A DNA stretch of 64,000 bases from Citrobacter sp. Marseille-Q6884 (GCF_945906775.1 NZ_CAMDRE010000002.1:620001-684000); one strand, 5' to 3'. Numbered from the stretch's first letter, positions 8,875 to 17,293 are shown. Numbers and translations are program-made. Notes: a model not told the origin generated them from the sequence alone.

Positions 8875-9641
8875 TCAAAGCTCGTCGTGAAGCAAAACGT
8901 GTGCTGAGGCGGGATTCGCGTAGTCATAAACAACGTGAAGATGAATCGGTCACCTCGCTTGTGCAGATGGGCGGCGTAGAGGCGATTGGAATGGCGCGCG
9001 ACAGTCGCGATACCACACCAATCATGGCGCGTAATGAAGCTCAGGCGCACTACCTGAATGCTATCGAGAGTAAACAGCTGATCTTCGCCACGGGTGAAGC
9101 CGGGTGTGGTAAAACCTGGATCAGCGCGGCAAAAGCAGCAGAGGCCCTGATTCACAAAGATGTGGACAGGATCATTGTCACTCGTCCAGTTCTGCAAGCT
9201 GATGAAGATCTCGGCTTCTTACCTGGAGATGTATCCGAAAAGTTTGCTCCCTATTTTCGACCAGTATATGACGTGCTGGTAAAACGCCTGGGCGCTTCCT
9301 TTATGCAATATTGCCTGCGACCTGAGATTGGTAAGGTGGAAATCGCGCCGTTCGCTTATATGCGTGGACGTACATTTGAAAATGCAGTTGTGATTCTCGA
9401 CGAGGCTCAGAATGTGACTGCTGCGCAAATGAAGATGTTTTTGACTCGCCTCGGGGAGAATGTGACGGTTATCGTCAATGGGGATGTGACCCAGTGTGAT
9501 TTACCGGCACATGTGCGATCCGGGCTTAGCGACGCGCTGGCTCGTTTCGAAGAAGATGAGATGATTGGGATCGTTCGTTTCAATAAAGATGATTGCGTTC
9601 GCTCGGCGCTCTGTCAGCGGACGCTTAACGCTTACAACTGA
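8853..9641 (+). CDS. phoH: PhoH, phosphate-starvation-inducible ATP-binding protein
   Basis: PhoH-family cytoplasmic NTPase of the phosphate regulon; the family is linked to RNA metabolism but its cellular role is not settled. Walker A is GEAGCGKT at residues 81-88 and Walker B is VVILDE at 179-184. The N-terminal 30 residues are strongly basic. The start at 8853 is chosen because AAGGTG lies seven bases upstream and the homologous core begins MGRQKAVIKARREAKR; this gives 262 aa. A GTG at 8733 would add 40 residues, but a stop at 8724-8726 blocks any longer form. A strong terminator follows. Confidence 0.92.
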   Translation: MGRQKAVIKARREAKRVLRRDSRSHKQREDESVTSLVQMGGVEAIGMARDSRDTTPIMARNEAQAHYLNAIESKQLIFATGEAGCGKTWISAAKAAEALIHKDVDRIIVTRPVLQADEDLGFLPGDVSEKFAPYFRPVYDVLVKRLGASFMQYCLRPEIGKVEIAPFAYMRGRTFENAVVILDEAQNVTAAQMKMFLTRLGENVTVIVNGDVTQCDLPAHVRSGLSDALARFEEDEMIGIVRFNKDDCVRSALCQRTLNAYN

Positions 9642-9660
9642 TGTGTTCTTCGTCTTCAAG

Positions 9661-9687
9661 GCCCGGGCGACCGGGCTTTGTTTTTTT
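9661..9687 (+). terminator. Terminator of phoH
   Basis: GCCCGG (9661-9666), loop GCGA, CCGGGC (9671-9676), then a T-rich tract to 9687. It lies 19 bases after the phoH stop. Confidence 0.88.
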
Positions 9688-9719
9688 GAGGTTTTCGCTT
9701 TAGGGCAAATTGCAGATGA

Positions 9720-9747
9720 AAAAAAAGCCCGCATATCAATGCGAGCT
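9720..9747 (-). terminator. Terminator of the tRNA-Ser gene
   Basis: On the minus strand AGCTCGCAT pairs with ATGCGGGCT (plus 9739-9747 with 9726-9734, one G-T wobble), followed by a run of T (plus-strand A before 9727). It lies 12 bases beyond the tRNA 3' end. Confidence 0.85.
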
Positions 9748-9759
9748 CTTCTTTAAATA

Positions 9760-9847
9760 TGGCGGTGAGGCGGGGATTCGAACCCCGGATACGTTGCCGT
9801 ATACACACTTTCCAGGCGTGCTCCTTCAGCCACTCGGACACCTCACC
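9760..9847 (-). tRNA. serX: tRNA-Ser(GGA)
   Basis: An 88-nt serine tRNA. The acceptor GGTGAGG pairs with CCTCACC, the gene encodes the 3' CCA (plus 9760-9762), and the long variable arm (TATACGGCAACGTATC region) is the class II feature of serine tRNAs. The anticodon GGA is at plus 9811-9813 (TCC), within a CT-GGA-AA loop, reading UCC and UCU. The T arm contains GGTTCGAATCCCC. The position next to ghrA matches E. coli serX. Confidence 0.96.
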
Positions 9848-10080
9848 ATATTGTCGTTCCTGCGTTACCGGAACGGGCGCTAATGTAGGGGAAATACCGC
9901 CCTGACGTCAATCATCTTTTATAAAAAATCGTGTGTTTACACAAACTTCAAACAACATGCAGCATAAATAAGCGGAAATAGCTTTTTTTGCCAGCACTCT
10001 AAAATTTGCTATGCTGATGTTCCCCAAAAAAGATGATTATAAGTGCGAGAAAATTCCGCATAACACATTCAGGAGACAAC

Positions 10081-11019
10081 ATGGACATCATTTTCTACCA
10101 CCCCACATTCGATGCAGCCTGGTGGCTGAAGGCGCTGGCTAAAGCAATACCGGGCGCAAATGTCCGTGAGTGGAAGCCGGGTGATAATGCCCATGCTGAT
10201 TATGCACTTGTCTGGCATCCACCGGTTGAAATGCTGGCCGGACGCAAATTAAAAGCGGTATTTGCGCTTGGCGCCGGTGTAGATTCTATTTTGAGCAAAC
10301 TCAAAGCTCACCCGGAAATGCTGGATGCGTCAATCCCGTTGTTCCGCCTGGAAGATACCGGAATGGGCCTGCAAATGCAGGAGTATGCGGTGAGTCAGGT
10401 GTTGCATTGGTTCCGTCGCTTTGACGATTATCAGGCGTTAAAAGAGCAGGCGAAATGGCAACCGTTGCCAGAGTATACCCGCGAAGAGTTCACCATCGGG
10501 ATCATGGGAGCTGGGGTGTTGGGCGCGAAAGTTGCTGAGAGTCTGCAATCATGGGGCTTTCCGTTGCGCTGCTGGAGCCGTACCCGCAAATCCTGGCCTG
10601 GCGTGGAAAGTTTTGCCGGAACGGCAGAGTTAGGCGCGTTTTTAAGTCAAACGCGTGTGCTGATTAACCTTTTACCCAATACGGCAGAAACGGTCGGCAT
10701 CATCAACGCCGGGTTGCTGGATCAGTTACAGGATGGCGCGTATGTGCTTAATCTGGCGCGCGGTGTCCACCTTAATGAAGATGCGCTTCTGGATGCACTG
10801 AACGGTGGAAAACTCAAAGGGGCGATGCTGGACGTCTATAGCCGTGAACCGTTGCCGGAAGAGAGCCCGCTGTGGAAACATCCGCGTGTGGCGATGACGC
10901 CACATATTGCCGCTGTAACGCGTCCGGCAGAAGCGGTGGACTATATCTCGCGCACTATTACAGGTCTGGAACGTGGCGATGCTGTCACGGGTCAGGTCGA
11001 TCGCGTTCGGGGATATTAA
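10081..11019 (+). CDS. ghrA: GhrA, glyoxylate/hydroxypyruvate reductase A
   Basis: NADPH-dependent D-2-hydroxyacid dehydrogenase reducing glyoxylate and hydroxypyruvate. It is 312 aa from the ATG at 10081 (MDIIFYHPTF), with AGGAGA upstream; a longer frame from 10033 adds residues that E. coli lacks. The NAD(P)-binding motif is GIMGAGVLGAKV, with NLARGVH and the catalytic-His region TPHIAAVTRP following. The stop codon at 11017-11019 lies inside the left terminal repeat of the adjacent ERIC-like element. Confidence 0.95.
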   Translation: MDIIFYHPTFDAAWWLKALAKAIPGANVREWKPGDNAHADYALVWHPPVEMLAGRKLKAVFALGAGVDSILSKLKAHPEMLDASIPLFRLEDTGMGLQMQEYAVSQVLHWFRRFDDYQALKEQAKWQPLPEYTREEFTIGIMGAGVLGAKVAESLQSWGFPLRCWSRTRKSWPGVESFAGTAELGAFLSQTRVLINLLPNTAETVGIINAGLLDQLQDGAYVLNLARGVHLNEDALLDALNGGKLKGAMLDVYSREPLPEESPLWKHPRVAMTPHIAAVTRPAEAVDYISRTITGLERGDAVTGQVDRVRGY

Positions 11020-11220
11020 TACCAACCCGTTACTTTACGCGCCATCTGCGTTGGCTACGATTGTTCACCCAAATCACTGACTCAAGTCAGCGCATCGGAA
11101 ATCATGAGGGACATCGCTGTCCCTCGCCGTAAGTCAGCCTTTGGCTGGTCAACGTCTTTCCTGACTCATTTGTTACTCTCCTGGCGCATATCTGCGACTC
11201 GCATTATTTAGGGTATTAAT
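11015..11220. repeat. ERIC-like intergenic repeat with internal extension
   Basis: A 206-bp element bounded by a perfect 9-bp inverted repeat, ATTAATACC (11015-11023) and GGTATTAAT (11212-11220). The ends resemble ERIC elements: TGCGTTGGCTACG near 11047-11059 and CTGCGACTCGCATTATTTAG near 11192-11211. The middle differs from the standard 127-bp form. It holds stacked hairpins: CTGACT/AGTCAG (11077-11090), GAGGGACA/TGTCCCTC (11106-11125) and CAGCC/GGCTG (11135-11147). It is palindromic, non-coding and possibly transcribed with ghrA. Confidence 0.7.
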
Positions 11221-11269
11221 GGTGGCGATACCTGCTATCCTTGACGAAAAATGATTACAGGAGAGAGTT

Positions 11270-12007
11270 ATGTATCCCGTTGACCTGCATATGCATACCG
11301 TCGCCAGCACCCATGCTTACAGTACTCTGAGTGATTACGTCGCTGAAGCCAAACGTAAAGGCATCAAATTGTTTGCCATTACCGACCATGGGCCGGATAT
11401 GGCGGATGCTCCACACCATTGGCATTTTATTAACATGCGTATTTGGCCGCGCGTGGTAGATGGCGTGGGCATTCTTCGTGGTATCGAAGCGAACATTAAG
11501 AATGAAGCGGGGGAGATCGACTGCTCCGGCCCTATGTTCGACTCTTTAGATCTGATTATTGCGGGCTTCCATGAGCCTGTTTTTGCGCCACATGATAAAG
11601 CCACCAACACGCAGGCGATGATTGCGGCGATGGCCAGTGGCCATGTGCACATTATCAGCCATCCAGGAAATCCGAAGTATCCCGTTGATTTCACAGCTAT
11701 TGCTGAGGCTGCTGCGAAATACCAGGTCGCTCTGGAAATCAATAACTCCTCGTTTTTGCATTCACGTAAGGGTAGCGAAGACAATTGCCGTGCCGTTGCC
11801 GCAGCGGTACGTGATGCCGGAGGTTGGGTCGCATTAGGATCGGATTCCCATACTGCGTTCACATTAGGGGAATTCGGCGAGTGCCGTAAAATTCTGGATG
11901 ATGTGAATTTCCCGGAAGATCGAATTTTGAACGTATCACCAAAACGCTTACTGGCGTTTCTGGCTTCGCGCGGCATGGAGCCTGTCGCGGAATTTGCTGA
12001 ACTGTAA
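11270..12007 (+). CDS. ycdX: YcdX, PHP-family metal-dependent phosphatase
   Basis: Cytoplasmic PHP-domain phosphatase with a trinuclear zinc centre in the E. coli structure; linked to swarming there. It is 245 aa, the E. coli length. The first metal motif is HMH at residues 7-9 (DLHMHT), followed by ITDHGPDM and, near the C-terminus, GSDSH, all metal ligands in the family. GGAGAGAG precedes the ATG. ycdY follows 23 bases later and encodes its chaperone. Confidence 0.94.
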   Translation: MYPVDLHMHTVASTHAYSTLSDYVAEAKRKGIKLFAITDHGPDMADAPHHWHFINMRIWPRVVDGVGILRGIEANIKNEAGEIDCSGPMFDSLDLIIAGFHEPVFAPHDKATNTQAMIAAMASGHVHIISHPGNPKYPVDFTAIAEAAAKYQVALEINNSSFLHSRKGSEDNCRAVAAAVRDAGGWVALGSDSHTAFTLGEFGECRKILDDVNFPEDRILNVSPKRLLAFLASRGMEPVAEFAEL

Positions 12008-12030
12008 TTGCTAATAACTGGAATATATCG

Positions 12031-12585
12031 ATGAACGAGTTTTCTATCCTGTGTCGTGTACTGGGCTCGCTGTTTTACCGCCAGCCGCAGGACCCTTTAC
12101 TGGTCCCCCTGTTTACCATGATTAGCGAAGGTAAACTGTCCGCCAACTGGCCGCTCGAACAGGACGAGTTGCTGACTCGCCTGCAGAAAAGTTGCGACAT
12201 GTCTCAGGTAGCCGCGGATTATAACGCGCTGTTTGTCGGCGAAGAGTGTGCCGTGCCACCTTATCGTAGCGCCTGGGTAGAAGGCGCGACAGAGTCTGAT
12301 GTTCGCGCTTTTCTCTCCTCGCGCGGGATGCCGCTGGCCGATACGCCGGCTGATCATATTGGTACGTTGTTGCTGGCCGCTTCATGGCTTGAAGACCAGT
12401 CTGCTGAAGATGAAAGTGAGGCGCTCGAAACTCTGTTTGTTGAGTACCTGCTTCCCTGGTGCGGTACGTTCCTTGGCAAAGTTGAAGCGCATGCGGGCAC
12501 CCCGTTTTGGCGCACCATGGCGCCACTGACCCGCGATGCAATTGGCGCGATGTGGGATGAGTTGCAGGAAGATACCGAAGAATAA
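12031..12585 (+). CDS. ycdY: YcdY, TorD-family chaperone for YcdX
   Basis: An all-helical TorD/DmsD-type redox-enzyme chaperone, 184 aa. In E. coli YcdY interacts with YcdX and raises its activity, apparently by aiding zinc loading. The family motif region E..CxxPPY appears as EECAVPPYRS (about residues 70-79). It has no signal peptide. It is acidic, especially at the C-terminus (QEDTEE). It is probably co-transcribed with ycdX. Confidence 0.93.
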   Translation: MNEFSILCRVLGSLFYRQPQDPLLVPLFTMISEGKLSANWPLEQDELLTRLQKSCDMSQVAADYNALFVGEECAVPPYRSAWVEGATESDVRAFLSSRGMPLADTPADHIGTLLLAASWLEDQSAEDESEALETLFVEYLLPWCGTFLGKVEAHAGTPFWRTMAPLTRDAIGAMWDELQEDTEE

Positions 12586-12586
12586 A

Positions 12587-12602
12587 TGTGATGCAGATCA
12601 CG
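12587..12602. promoter_or_regulatory. CRP site upstream of ycdZ
   Basis: TGTGA-N6-TCACG (12587-12591 and 12598-12602) in an AAATGTGATGCAGATCACGC context is a near-consensus CRP-cAMP site. It lies 85-100 bases before the ycdZ start and just after ycdY. Function is inferred from the motif and its position. Confidence 0.72.
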
Positions 12603-12686
12603 CATGCATGCAACTGAGCTTATAGTCTTGCATAAATTGTGTGCACGATCTCATTAACATGCCGTTTTTCTGATAAGATGCGCGGC

Positions 12687-13169
12687 ATGAACATACTTAT
12701 TTCTATTGCAATCACAACGGGCATTCTCTCCGGGATCTGGGGATGGGTGGCCGTTTCTCTTGGTTTACTCAGCTGGGCGGGTTTTCTGGGCTGCACAGCC
12801 TATTTCGCCTGCCCGCAGGGTGGGTTGAAAGGGTTGTGGATCTCAGCGAGCACATTGCTAAGCGGTGTGGTGTGGGCGTTGGTCATTATTAACGGTAGCG
12901 CGCTGGCTCCCCACATGGACATTATCGGCTATGTCATCACCGGTATTGTCGCCTTTTTGATGTGCGTTCAGGCGAAACAATGGCTGCTTTCATTTGTACC
13001 CGGTACGTTTATCGGTGCATGTGCAACGTTTGCAGGGCAGGGGGACTGGCGACTGGTTCTGCCTTCTCTGGCACTTGGACTGGTATTTGGCTATGCAATG
13101 AAAAACAGCGGGTTGTGGCTGGCTTCACGCCGTGAAAATCGGGTATCTCAATCGCTGGTCAGTAAATAA
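12687..13169 (+). CDS. ycdZ: YcdZ, inner-membrane protein (DUF1097)
   Basis: Small integral membrane protein of unknown function, 160 aa (E. coli 163). Five or so hydrophobic segments run almost end to end, with a basic tail (SRRENR). The start MNILISIAITTG at 12687 matches the E. coli N-terminus; a longer frame from 12639 would add a non-homologous 16 residues. A near-consensus CRP site lies upstream, suggesting carbon-source control. A terminator shared with csgG follows. Confidence 0.92.
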   Translation: MNILISIAITTGILSGIWGWVAVSLGLLSWAGFLGCTAYFACPQGGLKGLWISASTLLSGVVWALVIINGSALAPHMDIIGYVITGIVAFLMCVQAKQWLLSFVPGTFIGACATFAGQGDWRLVLPSLALGLVFGYAMKNSGLWLASRRENRVSQSLVSK

Positions 13170-13200
13170 AAAAGCGTGAGGTTTCCCTCACGCTTTTTTG
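13166..13200. terminator. Bidirectional terminator between ycdZ and csgG
   Basis: GCGTGAGG (13174-13181) pairs with CCTCACGC (13186-13193), with A-runs on the left and T-runs on the right. It can therefore end ycdZ transcripts rightward and csgDEFG transcripts leftward. Confidence 0.88.
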
Positions 13201-13213
13201 GTTATCTCGACTA

Positions 13214-14047
13214 TCAGGATTCCGGGGGAACCGACATATGGCGGTATTTAACCAGAATATCGTTTTGCACTTCTTTCTTATCCTGCAAATCCCACAAGCC
13301 GCGATCGATTCCGTCATTAATCAGGAAGATAACGCCAGTTTCAATGGCTGACATCAGACAAAGCATAACCGGTTCGTTAGAGGTATAGCCAATTTCACCT
13401 TCCAGAAGACGTTGGTAGTCAATGAAACGGAATACCCCCGCCTGCACTTCATAAGACAGAATGGTTTTGCTGGTATTGACCGAGGAAAGGATCTCACCGG
13501 TACTGACGTTAACCACGCGCAGGTTTACCGCAATTTGGTCGAGTTGGTATTGTGTATCTGCACCGATACCGAAATAGCGCGCACCGACCCCACCCGATTT
13601 CACGTTGCTTTCATAACCGATGATCGAGCCTTCAACCATAATATTCGCAGCAGTCAGCGACTGGAGTGGAATACGGTTGTTGATCGCCACGGTGCCATTT
13701 TCCTGTGCTGCACGAATGATTTTTCGTTCGTTCAGCAGGTTTTGTAATCCCTGGCGTTCCAGCGGAATAAACCAGCGGGAATCCTTCAACGCAGTGACTA
13801 ACATCGCCGTGGCACTTTGCGGGACGGCGGTTGAGAAGTTACTTGCCGGGTAAGGTTTAAACTGACCCGTTTCATCCTGAATATTGTATACCGACACGAA
13901 GATTTTCCCTGTCGGCATTGGCAGGTGCGTCAAGTCCTTATAGCTTTGTGCTCGCGGCATTAATGTCGGTTTAGCGGCTTCTTTTGGCGGGGCTGTCAAG
14001 CAACCGCTCAGTAAAAACATGGCAACCAGAATAAGTAAGCGCTGCAT
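13214..14047 (-). CDS. csgG: CsgG, curli secretion channel lipoprotein
   Basis: Outer-membrane nonameric channel exporting the curli subunits CsgA and CsgB. It is 277 aa, the E. coli length. The lipoprotein signal MQRLLILVAMFLLSGC has lipobox LSGC with Cys16 as the lipidated residue. The constriction-loop region (RWFIPLERQGLQNLL) and the membrane-strand segments are conserved. Only the last residues before VKYRHMSVPPES differ noticeably from E. coli. It is the last gene of csgDEFG. Confidence 0.97.
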   Translation of the reverse strand: MQRLLILVAMFLLSGCLTAPPKEAAKPTLMPRAQSYKDLTHLPMPTGKIFVSVYNIQDETGQFKPYPASNFSTAVPQSATAMLVTALKDSRWFIPLERQGLQNLLNERKIIRAAQENGTVAINNRIPLQSLTAANIMVEGSIIGYESNVKSGGVGARYFGIGADTQYQLDQIAVNLRVVNVSTGEILSSVNTSKTILSYEVQAGVFRFIDYQRLLEGEIGYTSNEPVMLCLMSAIETGVIFLINDGIDRGLWDLQDKKEVQNDILVKYRHMSVPPES

Positions 14048-14072
14048 GGTTTATTCCTTTCGTAGAGATATC

Positions 14073-14486
14073 TTAGAAATCGGTTGACTGTGTTTGTAAA
14101 CCCGACACTTCTATCGTCGATGTTTTCCCCGTTTTCCTGTCCGTGACATTTAATTGCAGTTGTCCATCCCGGTTGGCGATATCAATGATAAAATCATTGG
14201 TTACCATCCTTCCCGGCTTACCCGTATTAATATTCGTGAGCAGCCCACCGAGTATTTGAGACTGGATAGCCTGGGTAAAGTTATCCAGTGCGGAAGGGGT
14301 TTCAAACCCGAAATCATCGCCACTCGGATCTTTATAAGAGTTTTGCGCCTGAGCACTATTTAATAGAAAAGATCCGTTGTTAGGGTTACCCCCAAAGTTA
14401 GGGTTGCGGAACTGGAACGTCATGTTTCCGGCCCAACTTAATGGTGAAATTAGCATGAGCAAAACGACTGCATGTTTGACACGCAT
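14073..14486 (-). CDS. csgF: CsgF, curli assembly factor
   Basis: Secreted accessory protein that binds the mouth of CsgG and couples CsgB nucleation to the cell surface. It is 137 aa (E. coli 138). A Sec signal peptide (MRVKHAVVLLMLISPLSWAG) precedes the mature N-terminus, starting around GNMTFQFRNPNFGGNP, the segment known to insert into the CsgG channel. It is 25 bases from csgE and from csgG. Confidence 0.96.
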   Translation of the reverse strand: MRVKHAVVLLMLISPLSWAGNMTFQFRNPNFGGNPNNGSFLLNSAQAQNSYKDPSGDDFGFETPSALDNFTQAIQSQILGGLLTNINTGKPGRMVTNDFIIDIANRDGQLQLNVTDRKTGKTSTIEVSGLQTQSTDF

Positions 14487-14511
14487 GAAAGCCTCCGGAC
14501 AAAATCATGTT

Positions 14512-14904
14512 TTAGAATTCATCGCGCGCTAAATCGCTCGTGCTTAATAGTGTTTGATCTATTTGCCGGCGACTTAATGCTTCTTCAGTTTGTGCCAATG
14601 CGAAGACCACTGTTTTTTCGAAGTCTCTTTTCGTTGGGAATAAAAAAGTCTGGAAGATAACGTCCTGATTAACCGTTATGGTGATCCAACTTCCCCAACG
14701 TGCACTGGGCCTTTCATTGATGGTTAAATTTCCTGTGTATTCGCTTTCCCACTTGTCACTAAATGCACGATAAAAATCGTGTCCAATTGAAGAGACAGTG
14801 TGGTCAGTTAATAGTCCGGGAACCTCCACTTCTACGGCTGCGTGTAGATTCCCGGCAGCAAGGAATAAATTTGCTGCCACAATCCAGGTCAAATAGCGTT
14901 TCAT
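14512..14904 (-). CDS. csgE: CsgE, curli export specificity factor
   Basis: Periplasmic adaptor that caps CsgG and selects CsgA for export. It is 130 aa (E. coli 129). An N-terminal signal peptide ends near NLHA-AVEVE. The conserved core includes WESEYTGNLTINERP and GSWITITVNQD. The C-terminal DLARDEF is family-typical. It starts four bases after csgD ends, so translation is probably coupled. Confidence 0.96.
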   Translation of the reverse strand: MKRYLTWIVAANLFLAAGNLHAAVEVEVPGLLTDHTVSSIGHDFYRAFSDKWESEYTGNLTINERPSARWGSWITITVNQDVIFQTFLFPTKRDFEKTVVFALAQTEEALSRRQIDQTLLSTSDLARDEF

Positions 14905-14908
14905 GGCA

Positions 14909-15559
14909 TTATCGCCTGAGGTTATCGTTGGCCCACGAGACCGCCTGCGTACGATTTTTGACAGCTATCTTTTTGAAAAGATTATAAAGATGCGTTTTTA
15001 CCGTATTTTCACTGATAAACAGTGAACGGGCGATCTCGATGTTTGAGGCGCCAATACGCAGTTTATTAAGGATCTCTTTTTCACGATGAGTGAGTAGCGC
15101 CGACTCCGTGCTGTTATAACGATAGTTTCCAGAATGGGTGATCAAGTAACTGGCCAATTTTTGCGAAAAGTAGCATTCGCCTCGCAAGACACCTTGCAAC
15201 CCGCTAATGACTCGCTGCTCATCTTCTGTTGCGTAGAACACACCATTGATGTGCGGCCAGTTTTCAATATCCCGGTAAGGATAATCATCGGGTGTATTCA
15301 ACAATAACGTCTTTATATTGTTGTTTTTTCTGCTCAAATTATCTTGCCAGTAATGGATCAGTTTTTTATCTGCCTCCATCATGTCCATTAAAACAATACA
15401 GCTGGCAGATATATCATCCAGAGAACGTTGAATATTATGTAGTTTTCCGGTTAGCGCCAGTGATTGCTTTAAATGTTGTAATAATGCAGTTGCCTGCAAA
15501 GAGGGTTTAGTGATCAACAATAATGTATGACTATGAATACTATGGACTTCATTAAACAT
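14909..15559 (-). CDS. csgD: CsgD, master regulator of curli and biofilm
   Basis: LuxR/FixJ-type transcription factor activating csgBA and other matrix genes. It is 216 aa, the E. coli length. The N-terminal receiver-like domain lacks a normal phospho-Asp site, as in the family. The C-terminal HTH (LTHREKEILNKLRIGASN... through ISENTVKTHLYNLFKK) is intact. It heads csgDEFG and faces a 763-bp shared regulatory region. In E. coli its leader is a target of several sRNAs; pairing sites were not checked here. Confidence 0.97.
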   Translation of the reverse strand: MFNEVHSIHSHTLLLITKPSLQATALLQHLKQSLALTGKLHNIQRSLDDISASCIVLMDMMEADKKLIHYWQDNLSRKNNNIKTLLLNTPDDYPYRDIENWPHINGVFYATEDEQRVISGLQGVLRGECYFSQKLASYLITHSGNYRYNSTESALLTHREKEILNKLRIGASNIEIARSLFISENTVKTHLYNLFKKIAVKNRTQAVSWANDNLRR

Positions 15560-16322
15560 GATGAAACTCCACTTTTTTTAGTCGCACACCTGACAGCTGT
15601 CTCTACTAAAATAGAGGCACCAGAAGTACTGACAGATGTTGCACTGCTGCGTAGAAATAAAATATCGACCCTATTGGGTGAAAATATAAAAACAAATGGA
15701 CTTCAACTGTTTTCAATCTAGCTATTACAAATCTTAAAGCAAGTGTTAAACTTGTAACAGGATGTAAAATTATATATTAAAATGTGATTTTATGGTTTTT
15801 ATGGAGTTTAGATTTGATAGAAAAGTTGTACATTTAACTGTTATTGCATAGATTTAAAAAATCATACAAATTATATTAATATAATGATTTATAAAGAGTT
15901 AATTTATAGTACTTTGATTTTGTCATTCTAATGAATTCAGAATTTTTTGTCTCACTTTACGTTGGACAATTTTTGAGAGAAAAAAATGAGGCTTGTCACG
16001 ACTTGTCTCCGACCCTATCGCGTTACCGTGTTGAAAAGCCCTGAAATCGTTGCATGCAGCCGTTTTATGCCACTGCATAGAAATGCATGATTAACGCCAC
16101 AACGGAAATAAAATCTGTACATATCGCGGCGTTATTAACGGCTAATTAGCACTTTGGTGTGAATCTGGATATAAAAATACCACTCGCGGGTGAGTTATTT
16201 AAAATGTTTCAGCGGACATACTCTTCATCGTAACGTAGCGTTAACAAAAGTAAGCTATGTTAACAACAAATTTGAGTGGTAATTAATTTAACTTCATGTA
16301 CGACCAGGTCCAGGGTGACAAC
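15560..16322. promoter_or_regulatory. csgD-csgB divergent regulatory region
   Basis: A 763-bp, strongly AT-rich stretch between the two curli operons, similar in size to that of E. coli. The portion next to csgD should hold the long csgD leader, and the middle should hold the CsgD/OmpR/CpxR/IHF-type sites known from E. coli; individual sites could not be assigned with confidence. The csgB-proximal part contains the CsgD box listed separately. No credible gene was found in it. Confidence 0.75.
16187..16197 (+). promoter_or_regulatory. CsgD box upstream of csgBA
   Basis: CGGGTGAGTTA fits the described CsgD-binding consensus CGGGKGAGNKA. It lies about 125 bases before the csgB start. CsgD activation of csgBA is established in E. 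coli and Salmonella; the site here is by motif. Confidence 0.7.
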
Positions 16323-16778
16323 ATGAAAAACAAGTTGTTATTTATGATGTTTACAATGCTGGGTGTGCCTGGGATTGCATCCGCAACAAGTTATGATTTA
16401 GCTAATTCAGAATATAACTTTGCGGTAAATGAATTAAGTAAGTCTTCATTTAATCAGGCAGCCATTATTGGTCAAGTTGGTAATGCAAATAGTGCAAATA
16501 CCCGCCAGGCGGGCTCGAAGTTATTGTCAGTTATTTCGCAAGACGGTTCAGGTAACCGAGCGAAAACAGAACAGACAGGATCATATAACTTTGCATATAT
16601 TGATCAAACGGGTAGTTCCAATGATGCGAGTATAAAGCAAGGCTCTTACGGTAATACGGCGATGATTATCCAGAAAGGCTCTGGTAATAAAGCGAATATT
16701 ACCCAGTACGGCACACAAAAAACAGCAGTTGTGGTGCAGAGACAGTCGCAAATGGCCATTCGCGTTACTCAACGCTAA
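16323..16778 (+). CDS. csgB: CsgB, curli nucleator
   Basis: Minor curli subunit that nucleates CsgA amyloid on the cell surface. It is 151 aa from the ATG at 16323, the E. coli length; an upstream in-frame start at 16296 would spoil the signal peptide. The Sec signal ends near GIASA-TSYDLANS. Five amyloid repeats with S/Q...N...Q spacing follow. The last repeat, ending QSQMAIRVTQR, is basic, as in E. coli, where it helps surface attachment. Confidence 0.97.
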   Translation: MKNKLLFMMFTMLGVPGIASATSYDLANSEYNFAVNELSKSSFNQAAIIGQVGNANSANTRQAGSKLLSVISQDGSGNRAKTEQTGSYNFAYIDQTGSSNDASIKQGSYGNTAMIIQKGSGNKANITQYGTQKTAVVVQRQSQMAIRVTQR

Positions 16779-16819
16779 TCCACTAACGACGTTTAAATCA
16801 ATCCGATGGGGGTTTTACC

Positions 16820-17272
16820 ATGAAACTTTTAAAAGTGGCAGCATTCGCAGCAATCGTAGTTTCTGGCAGTGCTCTGGCTGGTGTTGTTCCGCAATGGGGC
16901 AATAATAATCATCACGGCGGTGGTAGTAATTTCGGCCCGGATTCATCAATGAGTATTTACCAATATGGGTCTGGCAACGTTGCGAATGCTCTGCAAAGTG
17001 ATGCGCGTAAATCAGATGTGACCATCACACAACATGGGCGTGGTAACGGTGCAACCGTCGGGCAAGGTGCTGATGACAGTACCATTAACCTGAAACAGAC
17101 TGGCTTCCAGAACAGTGCCACTATCGATCAGTGGAATGCCAAACGTGCTGATATTAGCGTGACCCAGTACGGTGGTCGTAACGGTGCGGTAGTTAATCAG
17201 ACTGCATCTGACTCCAATATTCTGGTTCGCCAGGTTGGCTTTGGTAACAGCGCGACAGCTAACCAACACTAA
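16820..17272 (+). CDS. csgA: CsgA, major curlin subunit
   Basis: Amyloid-forming major curli fibre protein. It is 150 aa (E. coli 151). The signal peptide ends at ALA-GVVPQ. A Gly/Asn/His-rich N22-type targeting segment follows (GVVPQWGNNNHHGGGSN), with Trp where E. coli has Tyr. Then come five imperfect repeats starting about residues 42, 65, 87, 110 and 132 with the pattern S-X5-Q-X4-N-X5-Q. The Q/N ladder residues are retained in the first and last repeats, while middle repeats carry more charged residues. Confidence 0.96.
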   Translation: MKLLKVAAFAAIVVSGSALAGVVPQWGNNNHHGGGSNFGPDSSMSIYQYGSGNVANALQSDARKSDVTITQHGRGNGATVGQGADDSTINLKQTGFQNSATIDQWNAKRADISVTQYGGRNGAVVNQTASDSNILVRQVGFGNSATANQH

Positions 17273-17293
17273 TTCAGCTTTCTGACTGATAAT

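Noticed and set aside
15527..15721. 64-codon plus-strand ORF overlapping the csgD start
   Set aside because: Antisense to csgD and its leader, no family match; its first 11 codons lie over csgD codons.
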